Assembly: GCF_038502225.1 (NCBI RefSeq)
Contig: NC_091303.1
Coordinates: 32,260,030-32,324,029 of the forward strand
Direction: 5' to 3'
Length of the DNA: 64,000 nt
From: Cherax quadricarinatus
Lineage: Eukaryota > Arthropoda > Malacostraca > Decapoda > Parastacidae
Shown: positions 54,141-64,000 of the stretch, piece after piece
How the letters are laid out: each line of letters opens with the position of its first letter
How positions within the stretch are numbered: the stretch's first letter is position 1
Notes under the pieces: generated by a model
Seen by the model: only the letters and a program-made list of their open reading frames with translations
What the model was told of the DNA's origin: nothing
The model's database searches: none
Made by a program: the position numbers and the translations under genes

Positions 54141-54227
54141 TCCTGACGCGGGTGTTAGTCATATAACGACCCTCCACCGAAGCATTTGGTCATCTCACCG
54201 AGGCCTTCCGCTGGCTTACTGGTTCAC
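54141..54227 (-). mobile_element. short dispersed repeat, SINE-like
   Basis: Minus-strand core AACCAGTAAGCCAGCGGAAG, GGCCTCGGTGAGATGACC, ATATGACTAACACCCGCGTC. A second copy is at 61712-61806 (+). The GGCCTCGGTCAGATGACC part is reminiscent of a tRNA D-arm, but no box B is clear. It sits between the integrase and RT parts of the Gypsy remnant. Confidence 0.5.
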
Positions 54228-54249
54228 CCTATTAAAAATTAATATTTAT

Positions 54250-54740
54250 ATTACATAGAAGAGAACCACTATGATATACCTTGCGTTGATCGATGTGGTA
54301 CATGAGCTCGCTCTGATCTTCTCTTCCCAGGAGTGGGAACTAACTAGTTTGCATTATTTACTTTCCTCACAATTTTTAATGGAGCCACAAATCTGGTTTG
54401 CAGAGCATCTCCAGGTTGAACCTTTGTATCATTACTTTATCTCTGCACTGAAGGATCTACGGACAACCTTTTTATCATGCTTCTCTTTCATCTTCTTATG
54501 AGCTCTTTGAGGCCATTTCATGAGCAGTCTTCAGATGTTGCTGCATCAAAGCAGGAATGTTACTGACTGAAGGAACCTGCTTACCTGGCCAAACCTCCTT
54601 CAAAACTCCTGAAGGTCCTTTCAACTGCTACCATTTATGAGCTCAAAATTACTATAGCGAAGACTTTCCAGTTCAAATATAGTGTACAGTAAAAATAGTA
54701 ACCCTTCTTAACAGTCTTTGAGAATATTCGGTGCAGAAGG
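54250..54740 (-). pseudogene. Ty3/Gypsy integrase C-terminal region, decayed
   Basis: Minus-strand translation gives FELINGS and GVLKEVWPGKQVP-like pieces (compare the SPFELVFGH...GPL-LLKE region of Gypsy integrases). Then come KKMKEKHDKKVVRRSFSAEIK (compare MKxxYDKKxxxRSFxxGDKV), a KPDLWL-like piece, and an ELMYHIDQRKVYH-like ending (compare CHVNMLKPYH). It lies upstream, on the minus strand, of the RT at 52790-54100. The catalytic DDE core is not recognisable here. Confidence 0.6.
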
Positions 54741-54764
54741 TTTGCATCATGGACCACAATGTCT

Positions 54765-55265
54765 GGTGAAAACGTTCCAGTACATCTCGAGACGTCTTTA
54801 TTCTGCTTCTGTACAGCTTTATTCTGTAATTTTTTAACCTTCTTTACATCTTATGCTTTATTCTTCTTCTATGTATCTTTTTTCTGCCTCTTTAATCATA
54901 TTACTTCTCACATACATCCTAATACTGCCTCTGAACATCTTGATCCTGCTCTGTTTATCTTTATCCGGCTCTATTATCTTTATACTGTATCTACATATTT
55001 TAATTTCATACCTATATATGTTTGTCATACTTCTCTATATTTATTTTGCTTCTACCTGACTTCATCCTGCCTCTATTTATCTTGATTCGGCATCTAGATG
55101 AATTACCTTCTTCTATATACATTGATATTGCCTCTATAGCTCCAACTCCTGTTACAGATACTTCTGCTGCCTCTGTACATCTTGCCGCCTCTGTGCAACT
55201 ATATCCTTTCTCTTTATTTTGCCTGTTCATATCTTTCTTTGGCCTTTATACATCTTTCTCTGGCG
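54765..55265. repeat. degenerate CTGCCTCTATACATCTTTAT-type tandem repeat
   Basis: An irregular array of about 20-30-bp units rich in (T)CTGCCTCT and ACATCTTTATTCTG, diverged. The hydrophobic frames across it (such as 54759-55085) are translations of a pyrimidine-rich repeat. Confidence 0.6.
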
Positions 55266-55319
55266 AAAACAAAGTCAGAATAAACAATTACATTTACATT
55301 CTTGTGTGAGCTACAGTGT

Positions 55320-55915
55320 CGAAAACCCATTAAACTACCGTGATTACGTTGAACCGTGCGCAGTTAGCACTAAATGCCTAGTCGATGAGGTCTGGTCTGG
55401 GATGTAACCGGGCCGCGCGGAACTTCAGGTACATAAATAACATATAGGTTATATTAAGCAGAGGATTCCAGCAGAGAGGATTTGTTAAGTTAGCCCTAGG
55501 TACTAACTAGATAAACTTAGGGGCAGATAAGTCCCTGGTACACCTCAGATTAGCAAAGGTCAGCTGAAGGAAGCGATTCTCCACGAACAAGTCTTACCCA
55601 AGCAGACTTCATTACTTCCGTGTGGTGTACAGCGGCCACGGTACAAGGCGCCTTGTAGCCTGTCATGTTTTTTTCTTACATACGGTTTTAAATGTACGTT
55701 TCTCTTAGTTCATGACACCTAACTTAACCCAAAATAAAGAAAGTAAAGAGTACTTGTACGCTTAGTAGAAGCGTTAATAAAATAACGTGGAGAAGGAGTA
55801 ATAAAGTAAGGAAAGTAGGAAGAGGATAGTGTGAGTGAGGCAAGAATGTTGAACCTTACAAGAAATATTGTCATGATGAGTGATGCTTGAAGAGCCTCAG
55901 AATTATGTGATCATT
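55320..55915. other. unassigned sequence
   Basis: Nothing recognised. Confidence 0.35.
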
Positions 55916-55916
55916 A

Positions 55917-58900
55917 TTAGTGGAGCCCCAGCATAGTATGATCATTGATTGTGGAGCCCCAGCATAGTGTGACCATTGATTGTGGAGCCCCAGCATAGTG
56001 TGAACATTGATTGTGGAGCCCCAGCATAGTGTAATCACTGATTGTGGAGCCCCAGCACAGTGTGATCATTGATTGTGGAGCCCCAGCATAGTGTGACCAT
56101 TGATTGTGGAGCCCCAGCATAGTGTGACCATTGATTGTGGAGCCCCAGCATAGTGTGACCATTGATTGTGGAGCCCCAGCATAGTGTGACCATTGATTGT
56201 GGAGCCCCAGCATAGTGTGACCATTGATTGTGGAGCCCAAGCATAGTGTGACCATTGATTGTGGAGCCCAAGCATAGTGTGAGCATTGCATGAAGAGTCC
56301 CTGCAAAATGTAAGCATTGTATGAAGAGTCCCAGCATAGTGTAAGCATTGCATGAAGAGTCCCAGCATAGTGTAAGCATTGCATGAAGAGTCCCAGCATA
56401 GTGCAAGCATTGCATGAAAAGTCCCAGGATAGAGTATACAATGCGTGAAGATCCCCAGCATAGTGTTTACACTGCATGAAGAGCCCCAACATAGAGTGAG
56501 CAACGCATGAGGAGCCCCAGCATAGAGTGAGCAACGCATGAGCAGCCCAACAGAGTGAGCAACGCATGAGGAGCCCCAGCACAGAGTGAGCAACGCATGA
56601 GGAGCCCAGCATAGTGTGAGTAACGCATGAGGAGCCCTAGCATAGTATGAGCAACGCATGAGGAGCCCCAGCAAAGTGTGAGCAAAGCATTAAGAGCCCA
56701 GCATAGTGTGAGCAACGCATGAGGAGCCCAAGCAAAGTGTGAGCACCATATGAGGAGCCCGAGCATAGTGTGAACAACGCCAGAGGAGCCACAGCATAGC
56801 GTGAGCAGCGCATGAGGAGCCCCAGCATAGTGTGATCAACGCTAGAGGAGCCACAGCATAGTGTGACCAACGCATGAGGAGCCAAGCACAGTGTGAGCAA
56901 CGCATGAGGAGTCCCAGCAAAGTGTGAGCAACATATGAGGATCCCCAGCATAGTGTGAGCAAATCATGAAGAGCCCAGCATAGTGGGAGCAACGCATGAG
57001 GAGCCCCAGAATAGTGTGAGCAACACATGTGAAGCCCCAGCATAGTGTGAGCAACACATGAGGAGCCCCAGCATAGTGCGAACAACGCTAGAGGAGCCCT
57101 AGCATAGTATGAACAAAGCTACAGGAGCCCCAGCATAGTGTGAGCAACGCATTAAGTGCCCCAGCATAGTGTGAGAAAAGCATGAAGAGCCCAGCATAGT
57201 GTGAACAACGCAAGAGGAGCCCCAGCATAGTGTGAGCAGCGCTAGTGGAGCCCCAGCATAGTGTGCACAACGCATGAGGAGCATCAGCATAGTGTGAGCA
57301 ACACATGAGGAGCCCCAGCATAGTGTGAACAAACCTAAAAGAGCCCCAGCATAGTGTGAACAACGCTAGAGGAGCCACAGAATAGTGTGAGCAACTCATG
57401 AGGAGCATCAGTATAGTGTGACCAACACATGAGGAGCCCCAGCATAGTGTGAGCAGCGCTAGAGGAGCCCCAGCATAGTGTGAGCAAAGCATGAAGAGTC
57501 CAGCGAAGTGTGAACGACGCTAGTGGAGCCCCAGCATAGTGTGCGCAACTCATGAGGAGCATCAGTATAGTGTGACCAACACATGAGGAGCCCCAGCATA
57601 GTGTGAACAACGCTAGAGGAGCCCCAGCATAGTGTGAACAACGCTAGAGGAGCCCCAGCATAGTGTGAGCAACACAAGAGGAGCCCAGCATAGTGTGAAC
57701 AACGCTTGAGGAGACCCAGCATATTGTGAACCACGCATGAGGAGCATCAGCATAGTGTGAGCAACGCATGAGGAGCTCCAGCATAGTGTGAGCAACTGAG
57801 AAGCCCTAGCATAGTATGAGCAACAAATGAGGAGACCCAGCATAGTGTGAACAACGCTAAAGGAGCCCCAGCATAGTATGAGCAACGCATGAGGAGCCCC
57901 AGCATAGTGTGAGCAACACATGAGGAGCCCCAGCATAGTGCGAACAACGCTAGAGGAGCCCTAGCATAGTGTGAACAACGCTAGAGGAGCCCAAGCATAG
58001 TGTGAGCAACGCATTAGGTGCCCCAGCATAGTGTGAGAAAAGCATGAAGAGCCCAGCATAGTGTGAACAACGCAAGAGGAGCCCCAGCATAGTGTGAGCA
58101 ATGCATGAGGAGCCCCATCATAGTGTGAGCAGCGCTGGTGGAGCCCCAGCATAGTGTGCACAACACATGAGGAGCATCAGCATAGTGTGAGCAACATATG
58201 AGAAGCCCCAGCATAGTGTGAACAACCCTAAAAGAGCCCCAGCATAGTGTGAACAACGCTAGAGGAGCCACAGAATAGTGTGAGCAACGCATGAGGAACC
58301 CCAGCATAGTGTGAGCAATGCATAAGGAGCCACAGAATAGTGTGAGCAACGCATGAGGAACCCCAGCATAGTGTGAGCAAAGCATGAAGAGTCCAGCAAA
58401 GTGTGAACAACGCTAGTGGAGCCCCAGCATAGTGTGCGCAACTCATGAGGAGCATCAGTATAGTGTGACCAACACATGAGGAGCCCCAGCATAGTGTGAA
58501 CAACGCTAGAGGAGCCCCAGCATAGTGTGAGCAACACAAGAGGAGCCCAGCATAGTGTGAACAACGCTTGAGGAGCCCCAGCATATTGTGAACCACGCAT
58601 GAGGAGCATCAGCATAGTGTGAGCAACGCATGAGGAGCTCCAGCATAGTGTGAGCAACTGAGAAGCCCTAGCATAGTATGAGCAACAAATGAGGAGACCC
58701 AGCATAGTGTGAACAACGCTAAAGGAGCCCCAGCATAGTATGAGCAACGCATGAGGAGCCCCAGCATAGTGTGAGCAACACATGAGGAGCCCCAGCATAG
58801 TGTGAGCAACGCAAAAGGAGCCTTAGCATAGTGTGAGCAACGTATGAGGAACCCCAGCATAGTATGAGCAACGCATGAGGAGCCCCAGCATAGTGTGAGC

Positions 58901-60045
58901 AACGCATGAGGAGCTCCAGCATAATGTGAGCAACACAAGAGGAGCCCAGCATAGTGTGAGCAACTGAGAAGCCCTAGCATAGTGTGAGCAACAAATGAGG
59001 AGACCCAGCATAGTGTGAACAACGCTAGAGGAGCCCCAGCATAGTATGAGCAAAGCATGAGGAGCCCCAGCATAGTGTGAGCAACACATGAGGAGCCCCA
59101 GCATAGTGTGAGCAACGCAAGAGGAGCCTTAGCATAGTGTGAGCAACGTTTGAGGAACCCCAGCATAGTGTGAGCAACGCATGAGGAGCCCCAGCATAGT
59201 GTGAGAAACGAATGAGGAACCCAGCATAGTGTGAGCAACGCATGAAGAGCCCCAGCATAGTGTGAACAACGCATGAGGAGCCCCAGCATAGTGTGAGCAA
59301 CGCATGAGGAGCCATAGCATAGTGTGAGCAATGAATGAGGAGCCCCAGCATAGTGTGAGCAACGCATGAGGAGCCCCAGCATAGTGTGAACAACGCATGA
59401 GGAGCCCCAGCATAGTGTGAGCAACGCATGAGGAGCCCCTGTATAATATTGGCAACACATGAGGAGCCCCAGGATAGTATTAACAACGCATGAGGAGTCC
59501 CAGCATAGTGTGAGCAACGCATGAGGAGCCCCAGCATAGTATTAAGAACGCATGAGGAGCCTCAGCATAGTGTGAGCAACGCATTAGGAGCCCAGGCATA
59601 ATGTGGACAACGAATGAGGAGCCCTAGAATAGTGTGAGCAATGAATGAGGAGCTCCAGCATAGTGTGAGCAACGCATGAAAAGCCCCAGAATAGTATGAG
59701 CAACGCATTATGATCCTCAGCATAGTGTGAGGAACGCGTGAAAAGCCCCAGAATAGTATGAGCAACGCATTATAATCCTCAGCATCGTGTGAGCAACGCA
59801 TGAAGAGCCGAGCATAGTGTGAGCAACGCATGAGGAGCCCGACCATAGTATGAGCAACGCATGAAGAGCCATTGCATAGTGTGTGCAACGCATGAGGAGC
59901 CCCAGCATAGTGTGAGCAACGCATGAAGAGCCATTGCATAGTGTGCCCAACGCATGAGGAGCCCCAGCATAATGTGAGCAACGCATGAAGAGTCATTGCA
60001 TAGTGTGCGCAACGCATGAGGAGCCTCAGCATAGTGTGAGCAATA
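55917..60045. repeat. 4.1-kb minisatellite, 31-bp unit
   Basis: About 130 units. The left 370 bp use the variant GACCATTGATT joined to GTGGAGCCCCAGCATAGTGT. The next 230 bp use GCATTGCATGAAGAGTCCC. The rest use GAGCAACGCATGAGGAGCCC. Because 31 is not a multiple of 3, three units give one 31-residue protein repeat, and all minus-strand frames stay open (LGLLMRCSHYAGAPHALLTL-type). These are repeat translations. A block at about 57483-57920 recurs at about 58376-58780, an offset of 862-893 bp. Confidence 0.98.
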
Positions 60046-60249
60046 AGCAGTCAACTTTAGGCGTCACGGAAGTTTTAATTGGAATAGTCTTCAAGTTCCA
60101 TCCGGAGGGGAATTGTGACATTACAAGTCGTTGGTGTGTGACCTTCAATGTATGTTTGATAATTAATTAACACAATGGGGCGCAGATGGAAAAATGACCA
60201 TCCAAATGCATTTTACAAAACTGAGAAGTCTACTAGGCTTTCAAACTTT

Positions 60250-61290
60250 TATTGAGACCGTCTCGCTATGTGTAGATCTTTGCATCATCTGGAAGACAGA
60301 AAAATGCGCGCGCGCATGCACACATTGATTGATCTATATCTCCAGAAGACGATCCCTTCTGGGATCTTCTTCTGCAGATACACAAATGAAAAGTGAATAT
60401 GAATTTATAGGAAACGTTGCGCCTCTCACCGTGTGGGACGGGGAGTAAGGAGTGTCAGGTGAGCGCCTGGGAGGACAGGTCAAGGAGTAAGAAGACAGGT
60501 CCTATAAAGATGCTAAAAATCTTGGTGGGATGTTCCTTTGTGTTGTGTGATTCCTGTTCTTGTGCTGGCGTTCTGTGTTAGGTTGGACGCTGGTGCATAC
60601 TTCTTGAGGACGAATTTTGAAATGACATCTGGTTTCCATTGTGTTTGTGAGCTGTTGGAAATGTGCGTGGTAGCTATGAGGGCAGATTCTATGATTCGGT
60701 GTTTGTAGCTGCAGTATGATTTGTGTTTGATGGTAGCAGCTTCACAATGAATATTGTGATTGTTGACGCTGAAATATTGAGAAACGGCTGAATTCTCCTG
60801 TGCATAATGTATTGCTCTTTGGTGTTCAATGATCCTTGTACACAATTTTCGTCCTGTCTGTCCGCTGTATACTTGGTTACAGTCTTAGCATGGTAACTGG
60901 TAGACTCCTAAATGATTGTGTTTCTTGGAAAAGAGATTCCCCAATTTGTTAGGATAGAAAGTGTTTGTGTTGGTCATTTTTTTGAGTCGGTTAAATGTAC
61001 CTTGGTGGTAGGGTACTATGAGTTGAGATTCGCTGGATGGAGTCGAGTTTTTGTGAACCGAGGTTTTGTAGTAGCTAATGTTTGCTCTCTTTTCTCCTTG
61101 TTTTATAAACCAGACGGCGTATCCTAATTTACGGAATTGTGTTCTGAGGATTTCTTATTCTTGGTCCAGCTTTGAGGGGGCTGCATATCCCAAGTGCCCA
61201 TAAAAACAGGCTTGAGATGGTGCTTTTCTTAATCTGCAGATAGGGTGGATGTAGGAATGACTACAGTTGGCTTCCTATAAACTGATCGTT
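60250..61290 (-). pseudogene. Penelope-like element: RT thumb to GIY-YIG and 3' end
   Basis: Read on the minus strand: YRKPT and SHSYIHPICRLRKAPSQACFY-like pieces (about 61275-61190), EILRTQFRKLGYAVWFIKQG (about 61150-61095), LIVPYHQGTFNRLKK (about 61010), then the GIY-YIG domain with GVYQLPC, one TAG, and DCNQVYSGQTGRKLCTRIIEH (about 60905-60830), open from 60845 to 60513. After the stop, a degraded hairpin region with GCGAGACG and CAATAAAAG (60255-60290) corresponds to the hammerhead-like 3' end of other PLEs. Several shifts and stops are present. Confidence 0.7.
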
Positions 61291-61295
61291 ATTAC

Positions 61296-61690
61296 ATGCC
61301 CAACAGTCTTTGGGCAAGATATACGGAGCTCAACAATGTGATTAATCTTTCTAACATACAATTAAATAAACACACCGCAGAAACATTCAGCTTAGGGTTA
61401 AACTTCGTTCACAAGCTGATGTCTAACCACGCTCTGAATTATATTCCAAGTTTTGACAAATACCTAGTTTACAATGATTATGACAAAAACCTGCTGTGTA
61501 TCAAGAACATTTTGTTAAAAGGCATTCAAGACTGTTTCAAGTCTTTCTCTACAAGGACTCATACGCAATGACATCATCCTTATCAATTCAGACAAAGGGA
61601 ACAAGATAACGATTTTGAACAAAACAGATTACTTCACCAAAGCCCATGATCTATTAAATGACATAACAAATATGAACTAAATGGTTATAA
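61296..61690 (+). pseudogene. Penelope-like element, N-terminal part, divergent from its neighbour
   Basis: 91 open codons (61296-61571) with ETFSLGLNFVHKL and KNILLKGIQDCFKSF, followed in a new frame by IILINSDKGNKITILNKTDYFTKAHDLL. This is the conserved PLE segment before the RT (xPDKGNxVVILxKxDY). It is divergently arranged, head to head, with the PLE C-terminal half at 60250-61290. Confidence 0.65.
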
Positions 61691-61711
61691 TTGATCATAA
61701 CTTTTAAAGAG

Positions 61712-61806
61712 ATGGACCAGTAAGCCAGCGGAAGGCCTCGGTCAGATGACCAAAAGATCCAACGGCTGGTCATTATATGACTAAGACCCCCATCAGGAAA
61801 AACTTG
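61712..61806 (+). mobile_element. short dispersed repeat, SINE-like (copy 2)
   Basis: Core GACCAGTAAGCCAGCGGAAG and GGCCTCGGTCAGATGACC, matching 54141-54227. It is inserted within PLE sequence that resumes at about 61840. Confidence 0.5.
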
Positions 61807-61839
61807 TCCTGTTTCCTGAGGAACCTTACCTAACTTTAC

Positions 61840-62035
61840 ACATAGGAGAAATTAATAAAAAAATACCCTCCCTACCGTAAGTGTCAATTTCAACAAAGAA
61901 GTACGAGACATTGGAAATAACAAAAAAGACAATGACGTTTTACTTCGGCTCAAAACAACAAACCCAAATCTCTTTTACTTTTATGGTGTTACAAAATACG
62001 CGATTTCTAATAGGCATAGAGATCTCCAGTGAATA
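61840..62035 (+). pseudogene. Penelope-like RT fingers, continuation
   Basis: NFNKEVRDIGNN, then DVLLRLKTTNPNLFYFYG, the PLE segment leading to the YGLPKIHK block, which is lost here. Confidence 0.55.
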
Positions 62036-63255
62036 CTAGAAAGGGCTGCCCTTCTAGCATTCAGCCTGTTACTGAATGCTAGTCAGTATCCTGGTCCAAT
62101 TATCCATTAGAATTTAATAAGATTCCATAGTGCTTCAGGATTACAACTGGTAGGCTACTCATTAAAGAAATTAAAATTTAATAAGTTTATTAACAATTAA
62201 GTTGTCTAGGCGTACATTATCAAAGTAAATTATAGTAATCAATTGAATATAATGTAGGATACAAGTTCTTACACTTCTCTGGTGTACAGTAGTATTGTGC
62301 TGAAGGCACAAATCACATCTTAATGGCTTTTAAGTACCGTCTGGTACATTGTTAGCAAATAATAACATAATACAAATATATACAAGTAAGTTTGTGTGTA
62401 TGTGTGTAAGTGCTCTAAGTAGTTCTCTGTGTCTCAAGACTCAACTAGACTTAACCAGTGACTGACTAAAAGTCCTCACATAAACTAACTTCTTGACCAA
62501 TCTGGCAATCAGAACAACTTGCTTGAACAATAAAGCGACTGTTAAGCCGAACAGCAATATAACAAGCAACAGCGGCACAGAATCAGGAAAATGGAGATAA
62601 TATAACGACACTAAGTAGGGACCATCTGCAGATCCTCCACAAAAGGCACAAAACTCCAATACTATTAAATCTAAGCTCAGCATTAGAAAATCCCCGACTG
62701 TGACAGTGCACAGATACCAGTACAAATTAGGTCAGAAGCTACAGCTCAGGACCTGAGTTTCTCAGAGTGTCTATGCGACACACAACCTCAGTACAACGTC
62801 GAAAATCACTAAGTCTAGGCTATGTTCTGTGAACAGAGTTACACAGAACCAACAACAAGAAAGCGACAGAGACGATCTTCCAACAAGGGCCCACAAGGTA
62901 GAGCAGTAGAGGGACCTCTTGCTAGAAGAACATCAAACAGACAATAGCCAGTGCAGCCCAGGCAAACCACTCCAGGCGAGGTGTGATCACCCCCCCTGAT
63001 CACGTGACTCTCTGTGGACTGCTGCTGCCCAGCAACACAGAGAAGCCGGCAGTGTAATGAGTGAAACGCTTGTTTAGACAAGGCCGTCAGCTACCTAACA
63101 CTCACGAACTATGAGCACTGAATAATATATAAATGTTACATCCTACCTAATAATATAATTAAGTCAAATAATAATATAAAGCAATATATTTACGATTTAG
63201 CTAATATCGCAAATATAAGCAATATAAAATTATATGAACAGGTAATATACATTAT
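62036..63255. other. unassigned sequence, probable insertion
   Basis: About 1.2 kb between two PLE segments that would be almost adjacent in an intact element. No motif recognised. The frame at 62441-62725 (-) is hydrophobic (LLLVILLFGLTVALLFKQVVL) and could encode membrane segments, but has no recognisable family. Confidence 0.35.
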
Positions 63256-63515
63256 ATACATTGTGACCCATTCAGGGGTCGCAATATATGGGTTACCCAA
63301 AATCCACAAGTTGGGTGTACCATTGAGCCCAATCATCTTCAGTAGAGGGTCATTTTCGTACAAATTAGCTATATAGCTAAGCGGTCTATCTCCTTTCCTA
63401 GGCAAGTTTTCCCCAGTCTCATTTAATACATTCAGAAGACTTCATTGAAAAAGCTAGAACCACCCCCATATCAGTATCAAGAGAGCTATGGTCAGTGAAG
63501 CTCCTGGACGATTAC
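63256..63515 (+). pseudogene. Penelope-like RT segment
   Basis: IYGLPKIHKLGVPLSPIIFS, then GSFSYKLAI with a stop, and in another frame HSEDFIEKARTTPISVSREL. This is the PLE fingers block. It may be the continuation of the piece ending at 62035 or a separate copy. Confidence 0.65.
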
Positions 63516-63539
63516 GGCAGTTTTAAGGTTCACATCCTT

Positions 63540-63880
63540 ACACTAAACTACACCTATACAAGGCCCTTATGCGGTCACTCATCACATATGCACCTCTCGC
63601 TCTTTCACTAGCTGCTAAGACCAATGTCCTGAAACTACAGCGAATTCAGAATCGTGCACTGCGTTGAGTGCTGGACGTGGTGTGGAACAACTTTGCTACA
63701 AACAAGTCTCTGCACACCAGGACTGCCACGCCAGCGCTGAACGTTTTCTGGAAAGAGCTCAGTGACAGAAAGACTGACTGACTAGAAACCCGCCAGGACT
63801 CATGGACATCATACCTTGACAAAATCATAAGACGGCTACATAACCCTCAAATCCTTTTCCAATTTCTATATAATCCTGCT
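63540..63880 (+). pseudogene. Jockey-type RT C-terminal fragment
   Basis: Plus-strand translation: LMRSLITYAPLALSLAAKTN, LKLQRIQNRALR, a stop, LHTRTATPALNVFWKEL and LDKIIRRLHNP. The YxxAxxxWxxAAKTxxxxLQRIQNRxLR pattern is typical of the region after the RT in Jockey-clade elements. There are at least two stops. The catalytic domain is absent. Confidence 0.6.
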
Positions 63881-64000
63881 CCTCCTCCTCCCCATGCCTA
63901 ACCTCTAACTTTCTCTCTGCCCTGCCCTTTCTAGGGGATGGATCTTAAAAGACATCCTTTTTTTCTAGCCAACATTCCATATTTCCTCTCCATCTATCAG

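Noticed and set aside
54759..55309. Hydrophobic plus-strand frames of about 100 codons as membrane proteins
   Set aside because: They follow a degenerate pyrimidine-rich tandem repeat, which yields Phe/Leu/Ser-rich frames without selection.
55917..60045. Long minus-strand frames with a 31-residue repeat, up to 302 codons
   Set aside because: The 31-bp unit has no stop in any minus-strand frame, so long frames are automatic. Deletions of one unit shift frames freely, which argues against selection for coding.
62441..62725. Hydrophobic minus-strand frame as a membrane protein gene
   Set aside because: No homologous family recognised, no supporting structure, and it lies in a region between PLE fragments. 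Left unassigned.

Overview
The window looks like a repeat-dense stretch of an arthropod genome, most likely a decapod crustacean. That assignment is an inference. It rests on the mix of repeats: very long (TA)n and (GT)n tracts, Penelope-like elements, CR1-like and RTE-like non-LTR elements, a tRNA-derived SINE with a (CTTAT)n tail, and kilobase minisatellites. I found no host protein gene, no functional tRNA or rRNA and no CRISPR. Nearly every long open reading frame is retroelement coding, microsatellite translation or minisatellite translation.

Layout. 0-2.2 kb: unassigned DNA, a (GT)n tract and a 643-bp palindromic insertion. 3.0-5.4 kb: a 40/44-bp minisatellite. 5.6-8.9 kb: stacked minus-strand copies of a CR1/Jockey-type element (family A), joined at (GT)n tracts, one of them an internally deleted ORF1-to-3'UTR derivative. 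12.2-13.6 kb: a decayed Penelope-like element (PLE). 14.1-25.7 kb: a nested block. A non-coding LTR element is split by a minus-strand CR1-like element (family B), which is split by a near-intact plus-strand family B element, whose ORF1 is split by an 805-bp palindromic insertion. 25.7-26.2 kb: two short minisatellites. 26.5-27.8 kb: another family A copy. 28.1-29.2 kb: a palindromic PLE with an open GIY-YIG endonuclease frame. 29.4-31.5 kb: a second copy of the LTR element. 31.5-50.8 kb: (TA)n tracts alternating with RTE-like elements, a 388-bp repeat with inverted ends, PLE pieces, a SINE and the longest family A copy. 52.8-54.7 kb: a decayed Ty3/Gypsy pol with integrase apparently upstream of reverse transcriptase. 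55.9-60.0 kb: a 31-bp minisatellite. 60.2-63.9 kb: PLE and Jockey remnants.

The elements form a visible history. LTR elements and old PLEs were invaded by CR1-like and RTE-like elements, then by younger palindromic PLE derivatives with clear target-site duplications. Simple-sequence tracts sit at many element boundaries. The most notable signals are a hammerhead-like hairpin in three PLE families carrying the same paired change in its core, a recurrent inverted PLE architecture, the 388-bp inverted-end repeat in (TA)n, and the integrase-first Gypsy remnant.
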